From positions 4,526,001 to 4,590,000 of the forward strand of contig NZ_CP022188.1 in assembly GCF_003111665.1 (NCBI RefSeq): DNA of 64,000 nt, read 5' to 3'. The DNA is from Parazoarcus communis (lineage in GTDB: Bacteria > Pseudomonadota > Gammaproteobacteria > Burkholderiales > Rhodocyclaceae). The notes beneath the pieces were generated by a model, which worked only from the letters and a program-made list of their open reading frames with translations, searched no databases and had not been told where the DNA came from. The translations under genes were made by a program, and so were the position numbers. Shown piece by piece: positions 8,709 to 17,341 of this stretch (position 1 is the first letter of the stretch; every line of letters starts with the position of its first letter).

Positions 8709-10459
8709 TGCACGAACCTCCGTTCGAACCGCTGGCGCGGCACCATAGCGTCTTCTTCCTGATCATGCGGCGGCTGAGACTGCCGCTGATCCTGCTGATC
8801 TCGATCGTTGCGATCACCGTGCTCGGGCTCACGCTCGCGCCAGGCATCGATGTCGACGGACGCCCTCACTATCTGAGCTTCTTCCATGCGCTGTACTTCG
8901 CCAGCTACACCGCAACCACGATCGGGTTTGGCGAGATCCCCTATGCGTTCTCGGATCAGCAGCGGCTCTGGGTGCTGGTCTGCATCTACCTGTCGGTGGT
9001 CGGGTGGGCCTACACCCTCGGCACGGTGTTCGCCATTCTGTCGGACCGCAACCTGCAGCAGGCGATCGCGACGCAGCGCTTCGTCCGCGCCGTCCAGCAC
9101 CTCGGCGAACCCTTTTACCTGATATGCGGCTATGGCGAGACCGGCCGTCTGATCTGCCACGCGCTCGACCGCCTGGGCTACCGCTCGGTCGTCATCGAGC
9201 GTGAAGAATCCAAGGTGGGCGAAATCGACCTCCACAGCTACGCTGCAGACGTCCCCTTCCTCACCGCTGATGCCAGCAACCCCGAGACGCTGCGCTATGC
9301 CGGCCTGACCCATGAAAGCTGCATTGGCGTCATCGCGCTCACCAACGACGACAGCGCCAATCTCGCCATCGCCATTGCAGCCCGTCTGCTGGCGCCGCGC
9401 CTGCCGGTCATGGCGCGCGCGGAAGCCCTCGAGACCACGGCAAACATGGCGTCGTTCGGCACGCCGCACATCATCAACCCCTTCGAGAAATTCGGCGACA
9501 CACTCGCGCTCGCACTGCATGCACCGGCCGCGTGGCAACTGCTGGGCTGGCTCACCGGCCTGCCAGGCACAACCGTAGAGCGCCACCGAGAACCACCGCG
9601 AGGCGCCTGGGTGCTGTGCGGGCACGGACGCTTTGGCAAGCTCATGGTGGACGCGATGGACTCGGAGGCAGTGCCGGTGACCATCATCGACCGCCAACCG
9701 CCGGATGACGCCACGCACCGCTGGGTTCAGGGTGATGGCACCGGCGCGGTGGCCCTGCTCGAGGCCGGCATCAAGGACGCCGTCGGCATCGTGGCGGGCA
9801 CCAGCTCGGACGTGGACAACCTGTCCATCGCGGTGACCGCGCGCGAGCTCAACAAGAACCTGTTCGTCATCCTGCGCCAGAACCACTATGCCAACCGCGC
9901 CCTGTACGGCGCATTCGAGTCGGACATCACCGTGGTTCCCAGCGAGATCATTGCCCATGAATGTCTCGCCATTCTGAGCACCCCGTTGCTGGCACCGTTT
10001 CTCGACGAGATTCGCAGCCGCGACGAAGAATGGTGCGCCTGGCTGCTCGATCGCATGACGCGTCGCCTGGGCTGGACCGTGCCCGATGTCTGGAGCGAGC
10101 GCATCAACCTGAGCCGTGCGCCGGCCCTTTACCGCCGGCTGATGCGGGGCGAAACGATCACGATCGACCAGTTGCTGCGCTCGCATGGCAACCGTAATGA
10201 ATTCCTGGCCTGCGAGGTGCTCTACCTGGTGCGCGATGACGACGACGACCTCGTGATACCGGCCGCAAACACGGCGGTGCGACCGGGCGACGAACTGCTG
10301 CTCGCCGGCAGGCCCGGGGCGCGCGGCCGCTTCGGCTTCAATATCGCCAACGAACACTCATTGAACTACATCCTTACCGGCACGGACCTCCCCGGCGGCT
10401 GGATCTGGGAGAAGCTTGCGCAACGGAAAAAACAGCCGAGCAACCGTCACCTGCCGTAA
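8708..10459 (+). CDS. Two-TM potassium channel with tandem RCK (TrkA-N) domains
   Basis: 583 residues. Two membrane segments (about 25-42 and 90-110) flank a pore loop with the filter TTIGFGE (70-76), as in K+ channels. Two Rossmann-type RCK domains follow: ICGYGETGRLIC at 139-150 and LCGHGRFGKLM at 303-313, each with a glycine-rich nucleotide-binding loop. A TrkA-C-like region lies near 490-570 (LRPGDELLLAG type motif). It probably forms a ligand-gated K+ channel or transport subunit of the inner membrane. Tandem RCK domains on a single pore resemble MthK/BK-type architecture. Its ATG overlaps the stop of the small membrane protein upstream. Confidence 0.88.
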   Translation: MHEPPFEPLARHHSVFFLIMRRLRLPLILLISIVAITVLGLTLAPGIDVDGRPHYLSFFHALYFASYTATTIGFGEIPYAFSDQQRLWVLVCIYLSVVGWAYTLGTVFAILSDRNLQQAIATQRFVRAVQHLGEPFYLICGYGETGRLICHALDRLGYRSVVIEREESKVGEIDLHSYAADVPFLTADASNPETLRYAGLTHESCIGVIALTNDDSANLAIAIAARLLAPRLPVMARAEALETTANMASFGTPHIINPFEKFGDTLALALHAPAAWQLLGWLTGLPGTTVERHREPPRGAWVLCGHGRFGKLMVDAMDSEAVPVTIIDRQPPDDATHRWVQGDGTGAVALLEAGIKDAVGIVAGTSSDVDNLSIAVTARELNKNLFVILRQNHYANRALYGAFESDITVVPSEIIAHECLAILSTPLLAPFLDEIRSRDEEWCAWLLDRMTRRLGWTVPDVWSERINLSRAPALYRRLMRGETITIDQLLRSHGNRNEFLACEVLYLVRDDDDDLVIPAANTAVRPGDELLLAGRPGARGRFGFNIANEHSLNYILTGTDLPGGWIWEKLAQRKKQPSNRHLP

Positions 10460-10487
10460 CCCGTGACGCTCGCTGCGGCGTGCGTGC

Positions 10488-10706
10488 TCAGCCCTCCGCC
10501 ACCAGCAACACGTCCTCGCCGTTGAAATGCACCTTCTGCCCGACCCGCAGCTTTGCGCGTTTGCGCGACTCTGGGCGGCCATCGACCTTCACCAGTCCGG
10601 CCTCGACCGCGGCATGTGCTTCCCCACCCGAACTCACCAGATTGGCAGCCTTCAGCAGCTGGTCGAGCTGTATGTAATCACCGCGCACCGCAAACGTCGT
10701 CGTCAT
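10488..10706 (-). CDS. RNA-binding S4 domain protein (YbcJ-like)
   Basis: 72 residues, almost entirely one S4 fold: IQLDQLLKAANLVSSGGEAHAAVEAGLVKVDG, then RKRAKLRVGQKV. Small stand-alone S4 proteins bind structured RNA; the target of this family is unsettled. It is convergent with the K+ channel gene (28 bases between the stops) and diverges from the Ap4A phosphorylase gene, so it is probably a single-gene transcript. A GAGAG ribosome binding site precedes the ATG. Confidence 0.88.
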   Translation of the reverse strand: MTTTFAVRGDYIQLDQLLKAANLVSSGGEAHAAVEAGLVKVDGRPESRKRAKLRVGQKVHFNGEDVLLVAEG

Positions 10707-10810
10707 TTCAGTTCTCTCATCACTCAGGTCGATGACACGCTACCCGCAAGTGCTTAAAGGCACGAGGCTCGTGTCACAATGGCGGCCATTGTCTCCCAGT
10801 GTTCGTCCCG

Positions 10811-11686
10811 ATGACCAGTTCGCCATCAACCCCGGCCGCCAGCCTGCTCGAACAGAGCGACCGTTGCACCCTGAATGCACTCGCGGCAGGCACCCTGCAA
10901 CCGATCAGCACCGAGAAGACCGTGCTCAGCGACGGGGGCTTCGATTTCTCCGTGCGCTGGGTTTCATCGCTTGAACGCAAGAACGCTGCCCGTGTCGATG
11001 CAGTCACCCGCCGCACCCCCGACTTCAACCCCTTCCTGCCTCCGGAGCCGACGCTGACAGTGGCGCCACTGGGCCCGGATCATCTCGCGGTACTCAACAA
11101 GTATCCCGTCATCGAACGCCACCTGCTGATCATCACCCGCCACTTCGAGGCCCAGACCGCCCCACTGAAGGTGGCGGACTTCTCCGCACTGGCACAGGTC
11201 ATGCGAGTGCATGGCGGCCTCGGCTTCTACAACGGCGGCACGGTGGCCGGCTCCAGCCAGCCGCACAAGCACCTGCAATGGGTTCCGAGCACCGGCAGCC
11301 TGCCCGGCTTCACCCGCACGCTTGGCGCCGACACACTGATCGGTGAAAACCTGGCACTGCCGTGGCGCCACCGCTTCGTGCGCCTCGATGCCAAGGTGTG
11401 GGCTCAGTCAGTTGATGCCGGAGAGCAACTCCATGCGGCCTTTGCGCGTGCATGCTCGGATCTGGGGATGTCTTTCAGTACCGAGCCGATGCCCCCGTAC
11501 AACCTCTTGCTGACGCGTGACTGGCTGCTTGTCGTGCCGCGCAGTCAGGAAAAGATCGATGATGTTTCGGTCAATGCGCTGGGCTTCGCCGGTTCGCTGT
11601 TTGTCCGCCGCAAGGAACAGATCGAACAGTTGCGCACGCACGGCCCTCTGGCCCTGCTGGCCGCCGTGGCACAGCAGCGCCCCTGA
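10811..11686 (+). CDS. ATP adenylyltransferase (Ap4A phosphorylase-type, HIT superfamily)
   Basis: About 291 residues. Such enzymes split diadenosine tetraphosphate with phosphate to ADP and ATP. The N-terminal domain has DFNPFLPPE, LNKYPVIERHLLIITRHFE and FYNGGTVAGSSQPHKHLQWVP, in which the H-x-H-x-Q motif is the HIT-type catalytic centre. The C-terminal domain (PYNLLLTRDWLLVVPRS) matches the ATP adenylyltransferase C-terminal family. ATG 10811 is used; an in-frame GTG at 10799 is possible. Neither has a strong ribosome binding site. Confidence 0.88.
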   Translation: MTSSPSTPAASLLEQSDRCTLNALAAGTLQPISTEKTVLSDGGFDFSVRWVSSLERKNAARVDAVTRRTPDFNPFLPPEPTLTVAPLGPDHLAVLNKYPVIERHLLIITRHFEAQTAPLKVADFSALAQVMRVHGGLGFYNGGTVAGSSQPHKHLQWVPSTGSLPGFTRTLGADTLIGENLALPWRHRFVRLDAKVWAQSVDAGEQLHAAFARACSDLGMSFSTEPMPPYNLLLTRDWLLVVPRSQEKIDDVSVNALGFAGSLFVRRKEQIEQLRTHGPLALLAAVAQQRP

Positions 11687-11737
11687 ACGCGCCCTGCGGC
11701 AGCCGCCCAGCCGGTTTCGGCGCCGCACGACCGTGGC

Positions 11738-12136
11738 TCAGACGATGAAAACCTCGGTCACTGGCTCAGACGCAGCCACCATTACGTGAGACGGATGCGG
11801 GTTCGGCAAGGGCGGGAGATTGATTTTGGCGCGCAATTCGTCGCACTTTGGATTGGGGGTGCCGTCGTCGAAATACACCGGGAACTCGCGGCACGGGGTC
11901 GGACGATTCTCGTAAATTGAGCACGAAACCTGCTGACCGAGCGTGCCCTCAAGTGCTGAACAGCGGCGGTTCGCGTCATTGCTGCCTTTCATGCAACGCA
12001 TGAAGGAATTGAGCTTCTCGGTCATGGCGGCAGGCACGAAGCCGCCAGGCGCGTCGTCAGCCTCACCCCAGTAGAATGAAATGCGGAAATGAGTGCAGCA
12101 GATGCCACAGTCAAGGCAGGGGTTGAAACTATCCAT
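11738..12136 (-). CDS. YkgJ-family cysteine-cluster protein
   Basis: About 132 residues from ATG 12136 (MDSFNPCLDCGICC). Eight or more cysteines are arranged as CLDCGICC, FMRCMKG, RRCSALEG, VSCSIYENRPTPCREFP and KCDEL, the pattern of the UPF0153/YkgJ zinc- or iron-chelating family. No reaction is established for it. The frame stays open to an ATG at 12238, which would add 34 Cys/Gly-rich residues; a candidate promoter just upstream of 12238 leaves that longer start possible. It is transcribed away from the Ap4A phosphorylase gene's stop. Confidence 0.85.
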   Translation of the reverse strand: MDSFNPCLDCGICCTHFRISFYWGEADDAPGGFVPAAMTEKLNSFMRCMKGSNDANRRCSALEGTLGQQVSCSIYENRPTPCREFPVYFDDGTPNPKCDELRAKINLPPLPNPHPSHVMVAASEPVTEVFIV

Positions 12137-12265
12137 GGCAGACCCGTCGACGAGATGAAGAACGTTCCCGAACGGGACCGTCTCCGGATCGACGTAGCGC
12201 CATGTGCCGCCCCCCGTGCAGCAAGGTCGTGCACACATGACCAGACCATCAATTCCGGCGACGGA

Positions 12266-12293
12266 ATTCTAGCCATTGCCGGACATTGCGCAA
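12266..12293 (-). promoter_or_regulatory. Candidate promoter of the YkgJ-like gene
   Basis: TTGCGC (12293-12288) and TAGAAT (12271-12266) on the minus strand, 16 bases apart. The start would fall near 12259. Confidence 0.4.
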
Positions 12294-12460
12294 GCACTAT
12301 TTATTCTTTTATTTCAGTTGCTTGCAAAACAAATTCGGGGAAATGTTTCCAGCAACACATCAAGCGACTGCGGCGACCGCCTCGCCAATATGCAGCGACC
12401 TCACAGCGGGCATTTGCACGAACCGGGGCGACACCGCAAACCTCACCCGGCGCGCACAAC

Positions 12461-12491
12461 GAAAGGCGCCACAATCCGTGTGGCGCCTTTC
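12461..12491 (-). terminator. Terminator hairpin after the YecA-like gene
   Basis: Perfect 13-base arms GAAAGGCGCCACA (12461-12473) and TGTGGCGCCTTTC (12479-12491) around a five-base loop, 13 bases past the stop. The stem ends in TTTC rather than a long T run. Confidence 0.7.
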
Positions 12492-12503
12492 GGCACTCAT
12501 CTC

Positions 12504-13226
12504 TTACTCGGCAGTCGCACCGCAACACTTCTTGAACTTCTTGCCACTACCGCAGGGGCAAGGGTCGTTGCGACCCGGCCCGGCAGTCGAGGGGCCCGGC
12601 GGTGCATCGACCGGAAGCGGCTGCGGCGCCGGCAGTTCCATATCGCGCCAGTGCGAGAAGATATCGTTGGCCGCCTCGCCCATCGCCGCCAGCCAGCCGA
12701 GCCGCGTGTCATCATCGGCTTTATCGGCACCGTCTTCGGTCCATGGCGCGAGGACCGTGTTCAGGGTTTCCCGTACAGCCTCGACGGCGTCCTCGGGCAG
12801 ACCCTCGCGCCAATCCTTGCGCCATGCATCCAGCCCCTGAGTGAAACCCTCCACCCACTCATCGCCCAGCTTGATGGTATCGACGTCGGTAATCGCAAAG
12901 CAGAACGGCTCCCAACAGCTTTCATCATCGTCATCGAGCCCCAGCGTGGTCGCCATCTCGTTGTAATAGGACAGCACCAGCCGGATGGCCTTCTGCACGC
13001 CCTTACCCGAGCCGAAGCTCATGCCGTCCTCGTGTGCAGACCACACCGCCGGCAGCCAGCGCTCTACCGGAATCGGTTGCGGCGAGAGCAACACGCCGGC
13101 CAGAAAGCCGTCGAGCATCTCGAGGTTCATGCAGTCCTCGGGGACGATATCCGAGGTGAGCATTTCTTCCAGCTCCTCGAACTCCTCGTCAGACATCAGG
13201 TGCGGGTTGCCCGAATCGGTGGTCAT
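12504..13226 (-). CDS. YecA/UPF0149-family protein with C-terminal SEC-C motif
   Basis: 240 residues. The body (EEFEELEEMLTSD, MLDGFLAGVLLSP, YNEMATTLGLDDDD) matches the UPF0149/YecA family, and the tail is a SEC-C zinc knuckle (NDPCPCGSGKKFKKCCG). YecA-type proteins have been linked to ribosome and SecA association through this motif; for this member that is inference. The start ATG 13226 has GGAGA at ideal spacing. It has its own terminator. This is the second SEC-C protein of the window, after the YchJ-like one. Confidence 0.87.
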   Translation of the reverse strand: MTTDSGNPHLMSDEEFEELEEMLTSDIVPEDCMNLEMLDGFLAGVLLSPQPIPVERWLPAVWSAHEDGMSFGSGKGVQKAIRLVLSYYNEMATTLGLDDDDESCWEPFCFAITDVDTIKLGDEWVEGFTQGLDAWRKDWREGLPEDAVEAVRETLNTVLAPWTEDGADKADDDTRLGWLAAMGEAANDIFSHWRDMELPAPQPLPVDAPPGPSTAGPGRNDPCPCGSGKKFKKCCGATAE

Positions 13227-13290
13227 GTGTTTCTCCAGGGTAAGCAGGGCGATGGCATCGGTTGCATCCGCAATCCAGACTGCCGGGTGT

Positions 13291-13959
13291 TCATTTCAGA
13301 TCGATGGTCAGACGATACAACGTCTGACCGGAATCGCGATATTTGCGCTCGAAAGGGGTCAGCGGCACCGGCGCCTCAAAGGACTCCCACGGCACGTCCT
13401 GCCCCAGCACCTGCCCCAGCGCCGCAGCAAACTCCTCGACATACACCGACCAGTTGCTGCGGCACTCGAGAATGCCCCCAAGCTTCGGAATGAAGGGAAA
13501 CACGGGATGCGCATGCCAGCGCCGGGTCAGGTGCCCGATCTTGGGCCAGGGATTCGGATACAGGATGTAGTGCCGTGCCAGGCGCAGATTCGCGGCATGC
13601 AGCAGGCGCCAGTAGTCCACCAGATCGGCCCGCACGAACACCATGTTCTTCGGCATCAGCGCATCGGGATAAGGTTTGCGACGGGAAAGGCGGTCCTGTG
13701 ATTGATCCACGCCGACTACCCAGTGATCGGGAAAGCTGCGTGCAATCTGAATGGTGCTGTGGCCAACGCCACAGCCTGCATCCAGGATCAGCGGCGCCTG
13801 CCGGTCCCATCCCGAGAGGCTGGCCTCGAAGGCCTCGCGGTTGTAATCGTTGATCGGCTTGCGAAATGGCTCGGCAAGGTGGCGCGTCACTTGTTCGGCA
13901 AGCCTGTCGTGCACGCCCTGCTGGGCGCTCACCGGAATGGTGGAATTTGCGTAACTCAA
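13291..13959 (-). CDS. TrmB-like SAM-dependent methyltransferase
   Basis: 222 residues. The SAM-binding loop is DAGCGVGHST (60-69), and a TrmB-like motif YPNPWPKIGH lies at 134-143. Canonical tRNA m7G46 methyltransferases have F-P-D-P-W-x-K-x-R-H, so Asp is replaced by Asn and the basic stretch is altered. It may be a paralogue with a different target. The likely start is TTG 13959, 21 bases after the dusC stop, so it is in one operon with a tRNA dihydrouridine synthase, which fits a role in RNA modification. A GTG nine codons further in is an alternative start. Confidence 0.72.
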   Translation of the reverse strand: MSYANSTIPVSAQQGVHDRLAEQVTRHLAEPFRKPINDYNREAFEASLSGWDRQAPLILDAGCGVGHSTIQIARSFPDHWVVGVDQSQDRLSRRKPYPDALMPKNMVFVRADLVDYWRLLHAANLRLARHYILYPNPWPKIGHLTRRWHAHPVFPFIPKLGGILECRSNWSVYVEEFAAALGQVLGQDVPWESFEAPVPLTPFERKYRDSGQTLYRLTIDLK

Positions 13960-13980
13960 GGAAGGCTGTCTCGTGTTTGA

Positions 13981-14961
13981 TCAGGCTGCAAGCTGGTCGG
14001 GTTCACCGAGAATGCCGAGACTCACCAGTACCCGGTCGATTTCGGCTAGTGTCTTCAGCGGACGGATCTGCATGTAAAGCGCCTCGGCCTGCTCGTAGCG
14101 GCGCCGAAGCATGTTCAGCCACTGTTTTATACGCCCCGGCGCATGGTGAGCGGCCACCTTCGCGACCACCCGGTTGCGGAATTCGGCGATCAGGGGTTCA
14201 AGCAAGGCCCACTCGGCAGCGCGCACCCCGGCATCGTCATCATGACCGAGCCGGATACGCCGGGCCAGGAAGGGATCGCTGACGGCCCCGCGTCCGAGCA
14301 TCACATCAGTCGCGCCCGACACCGCGCGACAGCGCACCCAGTCCGCAGCCGTCCACACCTCGCCGTTGGCGACGACGGGCACCGTCACCACATCGGCAAT
14401 CCTGCCCACCCATTCCCAGTGCGCCGGCGGACGGTAGCCTTCGACCTTGGTCCGGGCATGCACCACGAGTTCGGACGCACCGCCGGCAGTCAGCGCCTGC
14501 GCACATTCGATCGCACGCCCCTTATCCACCACGCCGAGTCTCATCTTGGCGGTCAGCGCCATGTCGGCGGGCAGTGCAGCACGCACGGCACGCGCGATGT
14601 CGTGCAGCAATTCGGGTTCGTCGAGCAGTACCGCGCCGCCACGGTGACGATTGACCGTCGGTGCGGGGCATCCAAAGTTGAGGTCGACCGCGGCAGGTGC
14701 GAGCAAAGCGAGTTGTGCGGCATTCTCAGCCATCGCAGCTGGGTCGGAGCCGAGCAACTGGACACGCACTGGCATGCCACCGACGGCCCTGCTGCCATGA
14801 TCGAGTTCGGGTACGATGCGGCGGAAACAGCGGTGCGGCAGCACCGAGCCGGACACGCGTGCGAACTCGCTCACCGCGCAGTCATAGCCACCGATACGGC
14901 TCAATACGGCACGCAGCACGTCGTCCAGCAAACCTTCCATCGGCGCAAGCAGCAGGCGCAA
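13981..14961 (-). CDS. dusC: tRNA-dihydrouridine(16) synthase
   Basis: 326 residues, FMN-dependent reduction of U16 in tRNA. It starts at TTG 14961 (RLLLAPMEGLLDDVLR, aligning with the DusC N-terminus) with GAGAG upstream. The active-site motif NFGCPAPTVNRHRGGA carries the catalytic Cys; LTAKMRLG, VVHARTKVEGY and VPVVANGEVW are the FMN/tRNA-binding strands. The C-terminal helical domain ends after MQIRPLKTLAE. It is the first gene of a two-gene operon with the TrmB-like methyltransferase and diverges from rpmE. Confidence 0.92.
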   Translation of the reverse strand: MRLLLAPMEGLLDDVLRAVLSRIGGYDCAVSEFARVSGSVLPHRCFRRIVPELDHGSRAVGGMPVRVQLLGSDPAAMAENAAQLALLAPAAVDLNFGCPAPTVNRHRGGAVLLDEPELLHDIARAVRAALPADMALTAKMRLGVVDKGRAIECAQALTAGGASELVVHARTKVEGYRPPAHWEWVGRIADVVTVPVVANGEVWTAADWVRCRAVSGATDVMLGRGAVSDPFLARRIRLGHDDDAGVRAAEWALLEPLIAEFRNRVVAKVAAHHAPGRIKQWLNMLRRRYEQAEALYMQIRPLKTLAEIDRVLVSLGILGEPDQLAA

Positions 14962-15026
14962 AGTGTCTCTCGCGGGCAGGTGTTGGGAAAGCAGGCCATT
15001 GTAAACGAAGCCAGATCATTGCGCGC

Positions 15027-15055
15027 TTGCCATGCGAGGAAGAGTCGAGGATAAT
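15027..15055 (+). promoter_or_regulatory. rpmE promoter
   Basis: TTGCCA (15027-15032) and GATAAT (15050-15055) separated by 17 bases, about 58 bases before the rpmE start. Confidence 0.6.
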
Positions 15056-15112
15056 TGCGTGTTTTCAATTTAGGGTGGTCACAACCGCCGCCCGCCGTAC
15101 TCAGGATCTGAC

Positions 15113-15331
15113 ATGAAAGCGGAAATCCATCCCAGTTACAAAGACGTCGACGTGACCTGCTCCTGCGGCAACACGTTCGTGACCCGTTCGACCATCGGCA
15201 AGCAGCAACTGCACGTTGAAGTGTGCGCCGAGTGCCACCCGTTCTACACCGGCAAGCAGAAGATCGTCGATACCGCCGGTCGTGTCGAGCGCTTCCGTCA
15301 AAAGTACGGCAACGTACAGCGCGCAAGCTGA
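15113..15331 (+). CDS. rpmE: 50S ribosomal protein L31, zinc-binding form
   Basis: 72 residues, complete. It has the zinc-ligand set of the C+ type L31: CSCGN near 16-20 and [10 protein letters not shown] near 37-46. Such L31 proteins bind zinc and bridge the ribosomal subunits; bacteria with this form often hold a C- paralogue used in zinc shortage, which is not in this window. It has its own promoter and is followed by a strong terminator, so it is monocistronic. Confidence 0.97.
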   Translation: MKAEIHPSYKDVDVTCSCGNTFVTRSTIGKQQLHVEVCAECHPFYTGKQKIVDTAGRVERFRQKYGNVQRAS

Positions 15332-15364
15332 ATCGTCGTCGCTTAACCGCGATAGCGCATCACG

Positions 15365-15390
15365 AAAAGGCAGCCACGGCTGCCTTTTTT
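15365..15390 (+). terminator. Rho-independent terminator of rpmE
   Basis: Arms AAAAGGCAGC (15365-15374) and GCTGCCTTTT (15379-15388) around a four-base loop, ending in a run of six T. Confidence 0.9.
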
Positions 15391-15533
15391 GTTGCCCTGC
15401 CCTCCGTACCAGCACAAACGGCGACCACTTCGACCCCAGGCGCGTCATGCACAATGCAAGCGCTCCGCGAGGCCGATACAATGCAGCTATTGCGGACACT
15501 GGTCTGCCCCATCGACACCGCCACCGAGTGCGA

Positions 15534-17186
15534 ATGCCCCCCCGCGAACCCTACAACCCCTCTGCGCTGCAACGCCGAACCTACGGCACCGTCGGCCTGA
15601 CCCTTCTGGTCGGGCTCTACCTGCTGACCGGCCTCATCGGGCACGAACCGTGGCGCGGCGACGACGCACGCCACTTCGGGCCAGTATTCTCGATGCTGCA
15701 GGGCGAGGACCTGCTGTTCCCCGCCATCGCCGGCCTGCCCTTTCCAGATTTCCCGCCGCTGTACTACTGGGTTGCTGCACTACTGGCAAAGCTGACCGGG
15801 AGCATCCTGCCACCCCATGATGGCGCAAGACTCGCCAGCGCCATCTTCACTGCGATGACGGTGTACTGGATTGCGCGTGCAGCCGAACGTTTCTATGGCC
15901 GCCCCGCGCGCACGCCCGCGGCTCTGCTGACACTTGGCAGCCTGGGCCTGGTACTGCACGCTCACGAAACCCAGCCAATGCTCGCCCTGATGGCGATGGT
16001 CGCGCTCGTCATCAACGGTCTTGCCAGAGTGCCGCAACAGCCGATCGGTGGAAGCCTCCAGGCAGGCCTCGGCAGCGCACTCGCAATGCTCGCCGGCGGT
16101 CTGAGTGGCGCGATTCTCACTCTGCCGCTGTTTCTGCTGGTCATGACGGCCTGCCCCGACTGCCGCAACCCCCGGGCCAGCGGTGGCCTGCTGGCGGGCC
16201 TCTCGCTGGCAACGATCCTGGGCGCCCTGTGGCCTCTGGTCATCCACCTGAACGAGCCGGAACTCTTCTCCCTCTGGCTGCACAGGGAATGGACCACGCT
16301 CACCAGCGACGCGCTGCGCGGCGCCGATTTGAGTCGCCTCGCCGAACTGTTGAGCTGGTTTGCCTGGCCGCTCTGGCCCATCGCGCTCTGGGCCCTGTGG
16401 CGGGCACGGCGCCGGATGCTGGAGCTGCGCTGGATGCTGCCGCTACTGTCCGCGCTGATTGCGATCGGCGTCATCATCGCCGAGGGCGACCTCTCCCCGA
16501 CGGCGGCTCTGCCCCTGCTGCCATCGGTTGCGCTGCTCGCGGCCGGCGGCGTCCCGGTACTGCGGCGCGGCGCTGCCAACGCATTCGACTGGTTCGGCGT
16601 GATGAGCTTCGGCGTGTTCGCCACTCTGGTCTGGATCGCCTGGACCGCGCAGGCCTACGCATGGCCGCCGGGACTCGCGCGCCATATCGCACGCGTCACC
16701 CCATCGTTCGCCCACAGCGACGGACTGCTGCAACCGGCTATCGGCATTGCGATCTGCGCGCTCTGGATCCTGCTCGTGTGGCGCCTGCCACGCACAACGA
16801 CACGCGCGACGGCAAACTGGGCAATGGGCATGACCATGCTGTGGTGCCTTGCGGTCACCCTGCTGATGCCGTGGTTCGACTATGGCCGCAGCTACCGTCC
16901 GGCAGTAAGCTCGCTGCAGCAGGCGCTGCGCCCACACAAGGCCGAGTGCATTGCAAGCACAGGACTCCCCGACGCCGTGCGCAGCGCACTCGACTACTAC
17001 GCCGGCATTCGCCCGGCGCTCACTCGCGATGGCACCACGCCCTGCCGGCTTCTGCTCACCTATTCGGTGCGCCGGCAAGCCGAAGGTAAGCCCGGCAGCG
17101 GATGGCATCCGGTGTGGGAATATCGTCGTGGCGGTGGAAAGCAGCTGGAAGTGTTCCAGCTCTACCTTCGCACCGACAGCAACTGA
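15534..17186 (+). CDS. ArnT/PMT-family membrane glycosyltransferase
   Basis: About 550 residues with roughly a dozen hydrophobic segments. The first extracytoplasmic loop carries EPWRGDDARHFGPVF, with the acidic pair expected of GT-C enzymes using polyprenyl-phosphate sugar donors, followed by FPDFPPLYYWVAALLAKLTG, typical of ArnT-like 4-amino-4-deoxy-L-arabinose transferases. The C-terminal 90 residues form a soluble domain. The sugar and acceptor (lipid A, glycolipid or protein) cannot be told. ATG 15534 is chosen because the frame upstream overlaps rpmE and its terminator. Confidence 0.8.
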   Translation: MPPREPYNPSALQRRTYGTVGLTLLVGLYLLTGLIGHEPWRGDDARHFGPVFSMLQGEDLLFPAIAGLPFPDFPPLYYWVAALLAKLTGSILPPHDGARLASAIFTAMTVYWIARAAERFYGRPARTPAALLTLGSLGLVLHAHETQPMLALMAMVALVINGLARVPQQPIGGSLQAGLGSALAMLAGGLSGAILTLPLFLLVMTACPDCRNPRASGGLLAGLSLATILGALWPLVIHLNEPELFSLWLHREWTTLTSDALRGADLSRLAELLSWFAWPLWPIALWALWRARRRMLELRWMLPLLSALIAIGVIIAEGDLSPTAALPLLPSVALLAAGGVPVLRRGAANAFDWFGVMSFGVFATLVWIAWTAQAYAWPPGLARHIARVTPSFAHSDGLLQPAIGIAICALWILLVWRLPRTTTRATANWAMGMTMLWCLAVTLLMPWFDYGRSYRPAVSSLQQALRPHKAECIASTGLPDAVRSALDYYAGIRPALTRDGTTPCRLLLTYSVRRQAEGKPGSGWHPVWEYRRGGGKQLEVFQLYLRTDSN

Positions 17187-17282
17187 ACACGCCCGGCTAC
17201 CCGGGAACCGCGGCGCACGCCGTGAATGCTCACCGCGTCATTCCGCCTCCCGGCGCGGGCACCAGACCACCAGAATGAAACA

Positions 17283-17311
17283 AGGCCAGCCGCATGATTT
17301 GCGACTGGCCT
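17283..17311 (-). terminator. Terminator of orn
   Basis: Outer arms AGGCCAG (17283-17289) and CTGGCCT (17305-17311) with an inner four-base stem. On the minus strand it is followed by TTGTTTCATT. Confidence 0.65.
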
Positions 17312-17341
17312 CGACGAATTCACGCGGGGAGTCTGAAAACT

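Larger units (their letters stand above)
12137..12503. other. Intergenic region between the YkgJ-like and YecA-like genes
   Basis: About 365 bases. It contains an unusually AT-rich stretch (12295-12350), a possible minus-strand promoter (TTGCGC 12293-12288, 16 bases, TAGAAT 12271-12266) and the terminator hairpin at 12461-12491. No coding frame or RNA gene is evident. Confidence 0.45.
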
